Origin: Xanthomonas sp.
Lineage (GTDB): Bacteria; Pseudomonadota; Gammaproteobacteria; Xanthomonadales; Xanthomonadaceae
Assembly (NCBI RefSeq): GCF_017163755.1
Contig: NZ_JAFIWC010000036.1
Span: 1 to 39,750, forward strand
Length of the DNA stretch: 39,750 nt
Reading direction: 5' to 3'
In this document: piece after piece, positions 21,266 through 30,005 of the stretch
Layout of the letters: each line of letters begins with the position of its first letter
Numbering within the stretch: the stretch's first letter is position 1
Notes under the pieces: model-generated
The model's input: the letters and a program-made list of their open reading frames with translations, nothing else
What the model was told of the DNA's origin: nothing
The model's database searches: none
Position numbers and translations under genes: made by a program

Positions 21266-21474
21266 GTGCAGGCTCCGGTTTGTGCCATCTTGGCCGGAGG
21301 CAATGAAGCGATCATGTCCAGCAGATGTAGGGAAGATGACGCCGGCAACAGGCGTTTAGCTGCGCTTGGGCCATCGGCCTCGACTAGCGTCGCGGCCGCA
21401 ACCCGATTTTCGCCAAGCGCGCATGACCTCTCAGGCCCCGCAGCCGTAACCGGCCACGCGACGCGGCATGCTTT

Positions 21475-21510
21475 TCCGAGTCCCGAGTCCCGAGTCCCCA
21501 GTCCCGGCCC
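21475..21510. repeat. CCCGAGT heptad array abutting the ppx stop codon
   Basis: Five tandem heptads run from 21475: TCCGAGT, two perfect CCCGAGT, CCCCAGT and CCCGGCC. One C then separates them from the ppx stop codon (TCA 21511-21513). The left flank CTTTTCCGAG resembles GCTTTCCGAG at the 31088 array. Confidence 0.85.
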
Positions 21511-23037
21511 TCAGGCCACGAACGGCCTGAAGTTGATCCCCAGCCCGGCCATGCCCTCGATCTCGCCGATCAGGTCGGCGCGCTGCAGCGGCCGCGACTC
21601 GATCCACGGCTGCGACAGGATCAGGCTCAGGTCGTTGCCGTTGGCCTTCAGTTCCAGCGTCGGGATCGGGTCGGGCTCGTGCGCGCGATGCAGCAGCACC
21701 GCCAGCCGCAGCAGCGCGGCCTTGCGCTTGGCGCTGAGCAGCAGGCGGTCGGGCAGGGCGTCGAACGCGGTCTTGGGCACGTTGCGGCGATGGGTGCGCA
21801 CCAGCGCCGCCAGCACCTGCTGTTCCTGCCGCGAGAAACCGGCGATGTCCGAGTGTTCCAGCACGTAGGCGCCGTGCACGTGGTACTGGCTGTGCGCGAT
21901 CACCTGGCCCAGCTCGTGCAGGCGCGCGGCCCAGCCGAGCATGCGCCCGTCGTCGGCGTCCAGCGCCCACTCCTGCGCGACCTGTTCGAACAGCGCCATC
22001 GCGGTGGCCTGTACGCGCGTGGCCTGCGCCTCGTCGATGCCGTAGCGCAGGGTCAGCGCGGCGACCGCGGCGTCGCGCGGATCGTTCTCGCCGCCGCGGC
22101 CGAGCATGTCGTAGAGGATGCCTTCGCGCATGGCGGCCTTGCTCACCATCAGGCGCTGCAGGCCCAGCGCCTGGAACGCGGCTTCCAGCACCAGCACGCC
22201 GCCGGCGATGATCGGCCGGCGGTCGGCCGACAGGCCGGGCAGGTCGATGTCCTCGATGCTCTTGGCCAGCAACAGGCGTTCGCGCAGCTGCGGCAGGGCC
22301 TCGGCGGTGATCGCGCCCTTGGTCAGCTTCATCGCCGCGCAGATCTCGCCGATCGCCTTGTGCGTGCCGGAGGAACCCAGCGCCTCGTCCCAGCCCAGCG
22401 TGCGGTACAGCCCGGCGAACTGCTGGAACTCGGCGCCGATCTCGGTCAGCGCGTCCTTCCACTTCTTCTTCGACAGCTTGCCGTTGGGGAAGAAGCGGCG
22501 CGTGCTGGCGATGCAGCCGGCCTGCAGGCTTTCGCGTTCCAGGGTATGGAAGCCGCGGCCGATGATGAACTCGGTGGAGCCGCCGCCGATGTCGATCACC
22601 AGGCGCTTCTGCTCCGGCTTGGGCGGCTGCGCGTGCGCCACGCCCAGGTAGATCAGCCGCGCTTCCTCGCGTCCGCTGACCACCTCGATCGGATGGCCCA
22701 ATGCGGTCTCGCCGGGGATCAGGAACGCCTGCGGCGAACGCAGCTGGCGCACGGTGTTGGTGGCCAGCGCGCGCACGCGCTGCGAGGGCACGTCGCGGAT
22801 GCGCTGGCCGAAGCGCGCCAGGCATTCGAGCGCGCGCTGCCGCGCTTCGGCCGACAATCCGCCCTTGGCGTCGAGGCCGTCGGCCATGCGCACCGTCTCG
22901 CGCAGGCGGTCGACCACCCGCAGCTGCCCGAGCTGGTACCGCGCGACCACCATGTGGAAACTGTTGGAACCCAGGTCGACCGCGGCCAGCAGGTCGCCAT
23001 CGCGCAACGGCGTAAACGTCGGGGAGATCGAAGGCAT
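21511..23037 (-). CDS. ppx: Exopolyphosphatase (Ppx/GppA family)
   Basis: This 508-residue ASKHA-fold phosphatase releases phosphate from polyphosphate chain ends. The phosphate-binding blocks are AAVDLGSNSFHMVVAR near residue 20 and the second one VIDIGGGSTEFIIG. EEARLIYLG and the C-terminal HD-like helical domain (RLHELGQVIAHSQYHVHGAYVLEHSDI) follow. The length matches E. coli Ppx (513). The ATG at 23035-23037 gives MPSISPTFTPL. It lies 53 bases after ppk1, so the synthesis and degradation enzymes form one transcription unit. It could be GppA (pppGpp hydrolase), but the ppk linkage favours Ppx. Confidence 0.92.
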   Translation of the reverse strand: MPSISPTFTPLRDGDLLAAVDLGSNSFHMVVARYQLGQLRVVDRLRETVRMADGLDAKGGLSAEARQRALECLARFGQRIRDVPSQRVRALATNTVRQLRSPQAFLIPGETALGHPIEVVSGREEARLIYLGVAHAQPPKPEQKRLVIDIGGGSTEFIIGRGFHTLERESLQAGCIASTRRFFPNGKLSKKKWKDALTEIGAEFQQFAGLYRTLGWDEALGSSGTHKAIGEICAAMKLTKGAITAEALPQLRERLLLAKSIEDIDLPGLSADRRPIIAGGVLVLEAAFQALGLQRLMVSKAAMREGILYDMLGRGGENDPRDAAVAALTLRYGIDEAQATRVQATAMALFEQVAQEWALDADDGRMLGWAARLHELGQVIAHSQYHVHGAYVLEHSDIAGFSRQEQQVLAALVRTHRRNVPKTAFDALPDRLLLSAKRKAALLRLAVLLHRAHEPDPIPTLELKANGNDLSLILSQPWIESRPLQRADLIGEIEGMAGLGINFRPFVA

Positions 23038-23090
23038 GTGCGGAATGGTAGCCGATGGACGGTGCGCGCACCGTCCTGGCGCCGACCAGT

Positions 23091-25205
23091 CTACAGACCG
23101 TCCAGCAACGCCAGCTGCGCCGAATGCGGCGGCTGGTCCTGGCCGGGGGTCAGCTTGCGGTAGTTGCCGCTGGCGTCCAGCTCCCACGCGTTGAGGTTGT
23201 CTTCCAGATAGTTCTTCAGCACTTCGCGGTGGATGCGCTGGATCAGCGCCGGGTCCAGGATCGGGAAGCAGGTCTCCACGCGGCGCAGCAGGTTGCGTTC
23301 CAGCCAGTCGGCGCTGGCGCAGAACAGCTCCGGCGCGCCGTCGTTGCCGAACCAGTAGACGCGGCTGTGCTCGAGGAAGCGGCCGACGATGGAGCGCACG
23401 CGGATGTTGTCCGACACGCCGGGCACGCCCGGGCGCAGCGTGCACGCGCCGCGCACGATCAGGTCGATCTTGACCCCGGCCTGCGAGGCGGCATACAACG
23501 CGCGGATCACCTGCGGTTCGTTGAGCGCGTTCATCTTGGCGATGATGCGGCCCGGGCGCCCGGCCGCGGCCAGCTTGGTCTCGCGCTCGATCCGTTGCAG
23601 CAGGCCCGGATGCAGGGTGAAGGGCGATTGCAGCAGGCGCTTGAGGCGGATCTTCGGCGCCAGCCCGGACAGCTGCTGGAACAGCAGGTGCACGTCGTTG
23701 CCGATGTCCGCGTCGGCGGTGATCAGGCTCAGGTCGGTGTAGGCGCGCGCGGTGCCGCTGTGGTAGTTGCCGGTGCCCAGGTGCACGTAGCGGCGCAGCT
23801 TGCGGCCTTCGCGGCGCACGATCAGCAGCATCTTGGCGTGGGTCTTGTAGCCGACCACGCCGTATACCACCTGCACCCCGGCTTCCTGCAGGCGGTCGGC
23901 CAGGCCGAGGTTGGCCTCTTCGTCGAAGCGCGCGCGCAGCTCCACCACCACGGTCACGTCCTTGCCGTTGCGCGCGGCCAGCACCAGCGCATCGACGATG
24001 CCCGAGTCCTTGCCGGTGCGGTACAGGGTCTGCTTGATCGCCAGCACCTGCGGGTCGATCGCGGCCTGCTTGATCAGGTCGAGCACCGCGGTGAACGCGT
24101 CGAACGGATGATGCAGCAGGATGTCGCCGGCCGCGGCGACCTCGAAGATGCCCTCGCTGTCGCGCAGCGTGCGCGGGTTCATCGACGGGTACTTCAGGTC
24201 CGGGCGCTGCACCAGGTCGTAGACCTGGTTGACCCGGCTCAGGTTGACCGGGCCGTTGATGCGGTAGACCGCGTTCTCCGGCAGCGCGAAGTTCTGCAGC
24301 AGGGTGCGCATGATCGACTTCGGGCAATCCTCGGCGATCTCCAGCCGCACCGCCGGCCGGTAGCCGCGGTTGACCAGTTCGTCGCGCAGCGCCAGCGCCA
24401 GGTTCTCCACTTCCTCCTCGTCCACCACCAGCTCGGAATTGCGGGTGACGCGGAACTGGTAGGAGCCCATCACTTCCATGCCCGGGAACAGCTCGTCGAC
24501 GAAGGTCGACAGCACCGAGGACAGGAACACGAAGCTCTGCCCGCCTTCGGACAGGCTCGCCGGCAGCTGGATGATGCGCGGCAGCGAGCGCGGCGCGCGC
24601 ACGATCGCCAGGTGGCCGACGCGCCCGAACGCGTCCACGCCCTTGAGCACCACCACGATGTTCAGCGACTTGTTGAGGATCTTCGGGAACGGGTGCGCCG
24701 GGTCCAGGCCCAGCGGCGACAGCACCGGCATGATCTCGTTGCGGAAGTACGCGCGCAGCCAGCGCTTCTGCCGCGGGTTCCACGACTGCCGGCCGAGCAC
24801 GCCGATGCCGGCATCCTTCAGCGCCGGGCGCAGCACTTCGTTCCAGCAGCGGTACTGCTGGTCCACCAACTGCGCGGCGCGGTCGTGGATGGAGTTGAGG
24901 ATCGCGCTGGAACTGAGCCCGTCCGGCGCCGGCGGCAGGCCGAACTCCAGGGCGTGGCGCACGGTGGCGGCGCGGATCTCGAAGAACTCGTCCAGGTTGG
25001 TGCAGGAGATGCACAGGAAGCGCAGCCGCTCCAGCAGCGGCACCTGCGGGTCCTGCGCCTGCGCCAGCACGCGGAAATTGAAATCCAGCTGCGACAGTTC
25101 GCGGTTGAGGTACAGGGACGGCTCGCGCAGCGGATCGACGGGCAGGTCCGGTGGCGGGGTGGGCGGCAGGGCGGCGGCGCGTGGCATGGGTTTACTCTTC
25201 GGCAT
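23091..25205 (-). CDS. ppk1: Polyphosphate kinase 1
   Basis: This 704-residue enzyme polymerises the terminal phosphate of ATP into inorganic polyphosphate. The N-terminal domain has LYLNRELSQLDFNFRVL and CTNLDEFFEIRAATVR. The autophosphorylated histidine is His456 in GYKTHAKMLL. HLGTGNYHSGTARAYTDLSL and KMNALNEPQVIRALY are further PPK1 signatures. Length is normal (E. coli 688). The ATG at 25203-25205 starts 7 bases after the phoR stop, a tight operon fusing phosphate sensing with polyphosphate synthesis. Confidence 0.96.
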   Translation of the reverse strand: MPKSKPMPRAAALPPTPPPDLPVDPLREPSLYLNRELSQLDFNFRVLAQAQDPQVPLLERLRFLCISCTNLDEFFEIRAATVRHALEFGLPPAPDGLSSSAILNSIHDRAAQLVDQQYRCWNEVLRPALKDAGIGVLGRQSWNPRQKRWLRAYFRNEIMPVLSPLGLDPAHPFPKILNKSLNIVVVLKGVDAFGRVGHLAIVRAPRSLPRIIQLPASLSEGGQSFVFLSSVLSTFVDELFPGMEVMGSYQFRVTRNSELVVDEEEVENLALALRDELVNRGYRPAVRLEIAEDCPKSIMRTLLQNFALPENAVYRINGPVNLSRVNQVYDLVQRPDLKYPSMNPRTLRDSEGIFEVAAAGDILLHHPFDAFTAVLDLIKQAAIDPQVLAIKQTLYRTGKDSGIVDALVLAARNGKDVTVVVELRARFDEEANLGLADRLQEAGVQVVYGVVGYKTHAKMLLIVRREGRKLRRYVHLGTGNYHSGTARAYTDLSLITADADIGNDVHLLFQQLSGLAPKIRLKRLLQSPFTLHPGLLQRIERETKLAAAGRPGRIIAKMNALNEPQVIRALYAASQAGVKIDLIVRGACTLRPGVPGVSDNIRVRSIVGRFLEHSRVYWFGNDGAPELFCASADWLERNLLRRVETCFPILDPALIQRIHREVLKNYLEDNLNAWELDASGNYRKLTPGQDQPPHSAQLALLDGL

Positions 25206-25212
25206 TATTGCG

Positions 25213-26538
25213 TCAAGCGGAAGTCAGGGTGGCATGGTCGTGGCGCGGATGCACGCGGCCGGCGCCGAAATGGCAGGAGAACGTGCTGCCCTTGCCGACT
25301 TCGCTGTCGATGTCCAGCCGCGCCTGATGCAGGCCCAGCACGTGCTTGACGATCGACAGGCCCAGGCCGGTGCCGCCGCTTTCGCGCGAGCGGCTGCTGG
25401 ACACGCGGTAGAAGCGTTCGGTGATGCGCGGCAGGTGGTGCGCCGGGATGCCGTAGCCGCTGTCGCGCACCGACAGCACCGCGCCGTCGCCTTCGCGGGC
25501 GAAGGTGATGGTCACCGTGCCGCCGGCCGGGGTGTAGCGCACCGCGTTGGTGACCAGGTTGGAGAACGCGCTGTGCAGTTCCTTGTTGGAACCGAGCAGG
25601 TCGCAGCCGGCCTCGTCGTGCACCTCGATGCTGTGCCGGCCCTGGCTGTGCGCCTCGGCCTCGCGGCGCAGCGTCGCCAGCATCGGCGCCATCGCGATGG
25701 TCTCCTCGCTGGCGTGTTCCTGCGATTCCAGCCGCGACAGGGTCAGCAGGTCCTCGACCAGCTGGGTCATGCGCTGGGACTGCTTGCGCATCTCGGCGAT
25801 CATCGGCCCGGAATCGGGGAAGTCCTCCGGGTCGAGCATGTCCAGGTAGCCGTGCACCACGGTCAGCGGCGTGCGCAGTTCGTGCGAGACGTTGGCGACG
25901 AAGTCGCGGCGGACCTGCTCCAGCTGCAGCAGCTTGCTGACGTCGCGCGCGACCAGCAGCCAGTAGTCGTCCGAATAGGGGATCAGGCGCAGGTTCAGGC
26001 GCAGGCGCTCGTCCAGCGGCGAGGGCGTGTCCAGCATCGGTTCGGCGTTGCGTCCGCCGGCCAGCCAGTGCGCCAGCGGCATCGGCTGCAGCCGCGCCAC
26101 CACCGGCGCGCCCAGGTCGCCGGGATGGCGCAGCCCCAGCAGCGTGCCGGCGGCCTCGTTGAACCACTGGATGCGCTGGCTGTTGCGGTCCACCACCACC
26201 ACCGCGTCCGGCAGCGCGGCGGCGGCGGCGCGATAGGCGCGCAGCATGTCCAGCAGGCGCCGCTTGCGCGTGCGCATCTCCGCCTGGCTGCGGTACAGCA
26301 GGCGGTCCAGCTCGTTCCACACGCCGGTGCCGGCCGGCGGCTCCCAGCGCTGGCGCGCGGTCAGCCGGCGCAGCACCCGGCGCAGCCGCCAGTAGTGCCA
26401 GCTCATCACCGCCAGCGAGGCCAGCGTCAGCGCCATCCACACGTGGCCGCCGAGCCAGCCGGCGAGCACCGCCAGCAGCAGCAACACGGCGAGGGTGCCG
26501 AGGGTCTTGAACCAGGCCGAACGGATGTGGCGGGGCAT
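25213..26538 (-). CDS. phoR: Phosphate-regulon sensor histidine kinase
   Basis: This 441-residue membrane kinase phosphorylates PhoB when phosphate is low. Two N-terminal membrane segments (about 10-28 and 32-46) have almost no periplasmic loop, as in PhoR. A PAS domain follows (LPDAVVVVDRNSQRIQWFNEAA, about 108-200). The HisKA site is His219 in FVANVSHELRTPLTVVHGY. The ATPase boxes are NLVTNAVRYTP (N box), VRDSGYGIPAHHLPRI (G1) and GGTGLGLSIVKHV (G2). Phosphate starvation is probably signalled through PstSCAB-PhoU, which is not in this window. It lies 61 bases after phoB. Confidence 0.95.
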   Translation of the reverse strand: MPRHIRSAWFKTLGTLAVLLLLAVLAGWLGGHVWMALTLASLAVMSWHYWRLRRVLRRLTARQRWEPPAGTGVWNELDRLLYRSQAEMRTRKRRLLDMLRAYRAAAAALPDAVVVVDRNSQRIQWFNEAAGTLLGLRHPGDLGAPVVARLQPMPLAHWLAGGRNAEPMLDTPSPLDERLRLNLRLIPYSDDYWLLVARDVSKLLQLEQVRRDFVANVSHELRTPLTVVHGYLDMLDPEDFPDSGPMIAEMRKQSQRMTQLVEDLLTLSRLESQEHASEETIAMAPMLATLRREAEAHSQGRHSIEVHDEAGCDLLGSNKELHSAFSNLVTNAVRYTPAGGTVTITFAREGDGAVLSVRDSGYGIPAHHLPRITERFYRVSSSRSRESGGTGLGLSIVKHVLGLHQARLDIDSEVGKGSTFSCHFGAGRVHPRHDHATLTSA

Positions 26539-26599
26539 CGGGAATCGCGCACTCTGTCGCAGGGAAGCCGTCCGCCGTTTATAGCAGGCCGGCAGGGGC

Positions 26600-27289
26600 T
26601 CAGATCGAGGAAGAGAAGCGGTAGCCCGAGCCGCGCACGGTCTGCACCATGTTCTCGACCGCGAACGGCTCCAGGGTCTTGCGCAGGCGGCGGATGTGCA
26701 CGTCGATGGTGCGCTCCTCGACGTAGACGCTGCCGCCCCACACGTGGTCGAGCAGCTGCGCGCGGCTGTACACGCGCTCGGGATGGGTCATGAAGAAATG
26801 CAGCAGGCGGTATTCGGTCGGGCCGATCGGCACCGGCGCATCGCCGGCGAACACCCGGTGCGCGGCGCCGTCGATGCGCAGCGCGCCCACCGAGACGCTG
26901 CCGTCCTCGTCGTCGTCGCGGGTACGGCGCATCACCGCGCGGATCCGCGCCAGCAGCTCGCGCGCCGAGAACGGCTTGACCACGTAGTCGTCCACGCCCG
27001 CTTCCAGCCCGCCGACCCGGTCGTTCTCTTCGCCGCGCGCGGTGAGCATGATGATCGGCACCTCGCGGGTCATCGCGTCCTTGCGCCAGCGCCGCGCCAG
27101 TTCCAGGCCGCTGGTGCCGGGCAGCATCCAGTCCAGCAGGATCAGGTCCGGGACGCGGTCGGCGATGGAGGTCTGCGCCTCGCGCGCGTCGCCGGCATGC
27201 ACGGGTTCGAAATCGCCCTTGCGCAGGGCGAACGCCACCATGTCGCGGATGGCGGGTTCGTCGTCGACGATCAGGATGCGTTTCTGCAC
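26600..27289 (-). CDS. phoB: Phosphate-regulon response regulator
   Basis: This 229-residue OmpR/PhoB-type regulator activates Pho genes. The receiver domain is residues 2-120 with phosphoacceptor Asp53 (LILLDWMLPG), acidic pocket VDDE near residue 8 and the switch lysine in VVKPFSARELLARI. The winged-helix domain (about 130-229) has GPTEYRLLHFFM, RAQLLDHVWGG and RTIDVHIRRLRKTLE. A candidate Pho box lies 39 bases upstream, consistent with autoregulation. Confidence 0.96.
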   Translation of the reverse strand: MQKRILIVDDEPAIRDMVAFALRKGDFEPVHAGDAREAQTSIADRVPDLILLDWMLPGTSGLELARRWRKDAMTREVPIIMLTARGEENDRVGGLEAGVDDYVVKPFSARELLARIRAVMRRTRDDDEDGSVSVGALRIDGAAHRVFAGDAPVPIGPTEYRLLHFFMTHPERVYSRAQLLDHVWGGSVYVEERTIDVHIRRLRKTLEPFAVENMVQTVRGSGYRFSSSI

Positions 27290-27327
27290 GACGGCACCGT
27301 GGTACTGGGAAGGGAGGGTGCCAGTAG

Positions 27328-27356
27328 ACTACGGTTTTATTACGCTTGGATGACGC
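27328..27356 (-). promoter_or_regulatory. Candidate Pho box upstream of phoB
   Basis: On the minus strand, three 7-base direct repeats are spaced exactly 11 bases apart: GCGTCAT (27356-27350), GCGTAAT (27345-27339) and CCGTAGT (27334-27328). The spacers are CCAA and AAAA. The known Pho box is built from CTGTCAT-like heptamers with 4-base AT-rich spacers. The geometry fits exactly but the sequence only partly. It lies between bepA and phoB. Confidence 0.45.
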
Positions 27357-27372
27357 CTGCCATGCGGAGGTT

Positions 27373-29016
27373 TCAGCGCCGTTGCATGTCCGGGTCCTGG
27401 ATGCCCTGGCGGCGCAGCTCCAGCACCGTCGGCGTGATCGTGGCGATACGCGCGTCGATGCGCGCGCGCGCCACGTAGTCCAGGTCCTCGCGCTTCTTCA
27501 GGTTCTGCAGCTGGATCAGCGCCTGCTCCGGACGCCCGTTCAGGTAGGCGACCTCGGCATAGGCTTCGCCGGCGCGGTTGCCGTCGCCGGCCAGCTCGCA
27601 GGCGCGGGCGAAGGTCTGCTGGAACACCGGGTCGTCGCCGGCGCCGCCGAACAGCGGCCGCAGCACGGCCTGCGCGCGCTGGGCGGCGTCGCGTCCGCCG
27701 CGCTCGTTGAGCGTGCCGGCGTAGCTCAGCGCCACCGCGCGGTTGCTCGGCAGGCGCTTGAGCAGGGCCTCGAAGCGCTGGTCGGCCTGCTGCCTGCGCC
27801 CGGCGCGCGACTCGGCCTCGGCGACCGCCAAACCCAGCCACCAGTTGTCCGGGTGGGCGTCGAGCAGCGCTTCCAGGGTCTGCAGCGCCTCCTGCGCGCC
27901 GCCGCCGCCACGCAGCCGGGCCAGCGCCAGGCCGTAGCGCTGGGCGTCGCTGAGCCCGGACTTGCGGCCCTGGCGCAGGCCCTCGTATTCGCGGATCGCC
28001 TCGGCCGGGGTATTGGCGCTGAGCACGCGCAGCCGCTCCCGCGCCCAGTCGAACTGGCCGCTGGCGCCGCGCGAATAGGTGTCGAACGGCAACTGCAGGG
28101 TGCCGGGCAGCAGCGGGTTGCCGGTCGCGCCCAGCGGCTGGCTCAGCGACACGTCGTTCGGGTCGACCCGCTCCTGCAAGGTGCCGCCGGGCACGCTGGT
28201 GGTCAGCAGCACGGTGTCCTTCTTCATCCGCGCCGCGCGTTGCCGCGCCTCGCTGATGCGGGTGGTGGTGACCGGGTGGGTCATCAGGTAGTCGGGGGTG
28301 CTGTAGCCGCCCTGGTTGCCGCGCATCGCCAGCGACATCCGCTCGAAGAAGCCGGCCATCGCGTCGACGTCGTAGCCGCTGCGTTCCAGGGTGCGGATGC
28401 CCAGGCGGTCGGCCTCGGACTCGTTGCTGCGGGTGTAGTCGATCTGCCGCTGCTGCATCAGTCCCAGGCCGCTGGCGATCGCCGCCTGGGTGGCGTCGCC
28501 GCTGGAGCGGCCGCCGGCCTGCTGCGCGGCCACCACCGCGGCCAGCATGCCGAGCAGGATCGGCACCTGGTCGCGCTGCGCCCGTTCCACGCCGCGCAGC
28601 ACGTGCTGCTGGGTGATGTGCGCGATCTCGTGCGACAGCACCGCGGCCACCTCGTCCTCGCGCTCGGCGGTCAGCACCAGGCCGGCGTTGACCGCCACGT
28701 AGCCGCCGAGGGTGGCGAAGGCGTTGATCTGGCGGTCGCGCAGCATGAAGAACGTGTACTTCTGCTGCGGCTGGTCGCTGTTGGCGCCCAGCCGCGTGCC
28801 CATGGTCTGCAGCCAGTCGTCGATCAGCGGGTCTTCCAGCACGTAGCCGTAGTTGCGCAGCTCGGCCAGCATCATCTTGCCGTACTCGGCCTGGCGCGCC
28901 GGGGTCAGCAGTTCGCCGGCCGAGGAGCCGATGTCGGGCAGCTTGTTCTCCTGGGCGGGCGCCACCGCGGCGGCGACGGCCAGGGTGATCGCGGTGGCAA
29001 GCGGCAGCAGGCGCAA
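27373..29016 (-). CDS. bepA: M48-family periplasmic metalloprotease/chaperone with TPR repeats
   Basis: This 547-residue exported protein assists outer-membrane protein assembly and LptD maturation, and degrades misassembled forms, by analogy to E. coli BepA (YfgC). The signal peptide is residues 1-22 or so (LAVAAAVAPAQ). The zinc site is SHEIAH (His129, Glu130, His133), and the third ligand region NESEADRLGIRTL follows. A TPR-rich C-terminal half (about 310-547) is Ala/Leu/Arg rich. The start is TTG at 29014-29016: GGAG lies 6 bases upstream and the frame before it is not protein-like. It is upstream of phoB but separated by the likely phoB promoter. Confidence 0.9.
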   Translation of the reverse strand: MRLLPLATAITLAVAAAVAPAQENKLPDIGSSAGELLTPARQAEYGKMMLAELRNYGYVLEDPLIDDWLQTMGTRLGANSDQPQQKYTFFMLRDRQINAFATLGGYVAVNAGLVLTAEREDEVAAVLSHEIAHITQQHVLRGVERAQRDQVPILLGMLAAVVAAQQAGGRSSGDATQAAIASGLGLMQQRQIDYTRSNESEADRLGIRTLERSGYDVDAMAGFFERMSLAMRGNQGGYSTPDYLMTHPVTTTRISEARQRAARMKKDTVLLTTSVPGGTLQERVDPNDVSLSQPLGATGNPLLPGTLQLPFDTYSRGASGQFDWARERLRVLSANTPAEAIREYEGLRQGRKSGLSDAQRYGLALARLRGGGGAQEALQTLEALLDAHPDNWWLGLAVAEAESRAGRRQQADQRFEALLKRLPSNRAVALSYAGTLNERGGRDAAQRAQAVLRPLFGGAGDDPVFQQTFARACELAGDGNRAGEAYAEVAYLNGRPEQALIQLQNLKKREDLDYVARARIDARIATITPTVLELRRQGIQDPDMQRR

Positions 29017-29166
29017 GGAGGGCTCCGGAGCAGGGCAGGTGCGGCAGGGCCGCCGGTTCAGGGCGGGTGAATCGCGGTTAATCCGCAGTGTTGCGGCGGC
29101 GGCCTCGAAAATCCAGCCGCCCGCTACCATAGTGGCTTGGACCTCTTTCAACGCGTGGAGTTTCCC

Positions 29167-29478
29167 GTGGACAACCAGCAAGCCGATGCCGGCCAGGCCG
29201 GCGGCCCCCCGATCATCCTGTACTCCACCGCGATCTGCCCGTATTGCGTGGCCGCCAAGAACTTCCTCAAGAGCAAGGGCCGCAGCTGGACCGAGGTGCG
29301 CATCGACCTGGACCCGGCCGAGCGCGAGAAGATGGTGGCGCGCGCGCGCCGCACCAGCGTGCCGCAGATCTTCGTCGGCGACACCCATGTCGGCGGCTAC
29401 GACGACATGATGGCGCTGCACCGCGCCGGCAAGCTGGAGCCGCTGCTGAACGGGCAGGCAGCCGGGGACCCGGCATGA
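29167..29478 (+). CDS. grxC: Glutaredoxin (GrxC-like)
   Basis: This 103-residue dithiol glutaredoxin has redox site CPYC (Cys24, Cys27), TSVPQIFVGDTHVGGYDD for glutathione binding, and an N-terminal extension of about 14 residues before the thioredoxin fold. It reduces disulfides and glutathione mixed disulfides in the cytoplasm. GTG at 29167 is chosen because GGAG lies 6 bases upstream; the family start is near PIILYST. Its stop overlaps the next start by 4 bases (ATGA). Confidence 0.92.
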   Translation: MDNQQADAGQAGGPPIILYSTAICPYCVAAKNFLKSKGRSWTEVRIDLDPAEREKMVARARRTSVPQIFVGDTHVGGYDDMMALHRAGKLEPLLNGQAAGDPA

Positions 29479-29873
29479 GCGAGGAGCAGGGCGGGGGCCA
29501 GGACCGGGTGCGCGAGTTCACCGAGTTCCGCCAGCGCATGAACCAGCGCATCCTGGCCGAGCCGAACCAGGTGGTGCGGCGCTTCTTCGCGCTCGATACG
29601 CAGACCTACCAGGCCGGCGCGCTGGACGTGAAGACCAAGGAGCTGCTCGGCCTGGTCGCCTCGCTGGTGCTGCGCTGCGACGACTGCATCAGCTACCACG
29701 TGGCGCAGTGCAAGGAGGCCGGGGTGGAGCGCGACGAGTTCTTCGAGACGTTCTCGGTCGGCCTGGTGGTCGGCGGTTCGATCGTGATCCCGCACCTGCG
29801 CCGCGCGGTGGATTTCCTCGACCGCCTGGAGGCCGGCGACGCCGCCGCGCCGGCCGGCCACGACCACGGCTGA
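29475..29873 (+). CDS. AhpD-like carboxymuconolactone-decarboxylase-family protein
   Basis: This 132-residue all-helical protein keeps the full AhpD active-site set with its spacing: Glu56, Cys68 and Cys71 (CDDC) and His75. In AhpD these form a thiol peroxidase/disulfide reductase. No decarboxylase activity is implied by the family name. The start codon overlaps the glutaredoxin stop (ATGA), so translation is coupled. The pair may be an electron-transfer couple, with glutaredoxin reducing the AhpD-like CXXC; this is inference. The tail is His/Asp-rich (GHDHG). Confidence 0.87.
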   Translation: MSEEQGGGQDRVREFTEFRQRMNQRILAEPNQVVRRFFALDTQTYQAGALDVKTKELLGLVASLVLRCDDCISYHVAQCKEAGVERDEFFETFSVGLVVGGSIVIPHLRRAVDFLDRLEAGDAAAPAGHDHG

Positions 29874-29897
29874 GGGCCGCGCCGGCGCCCGGCCGGT

Positions 29898-29926
29898 TTG
29901 GGCCGCCCGGCCGGATCGGGCATAAT
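29898..29926 (+). promoter_or_regulatory. Candidate promoter for isocitrate dehydrogenase
   Basis: TTGGGC (29898-29903), a 17-base spacer and CATAAT (29921-29926, one mismatch to the -10 consensus) lie about 80 bases before the ATG at 30006. The -35 matches only in TTG. GGAA (29993-29996) is a plausible ribosome site. Confidence 0.5.
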
Positions 29927-30005
29927 TGCGCCACAAACCTTCTCTTACGCGCCGCAATCCGGGCTGCCGGCCGGCGTTTCCCCCTCAGTTCGGAATCCCA
30001 ATCAA

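Noticed and set aside
21511-25014. A single 1167-codon frame suggesting a Ppk-Ppx fusion
   Set aside because: The part upstream of 23037 is an out-of-frame reading of ppk1; the true ppx starts at ATG 23035-23037.
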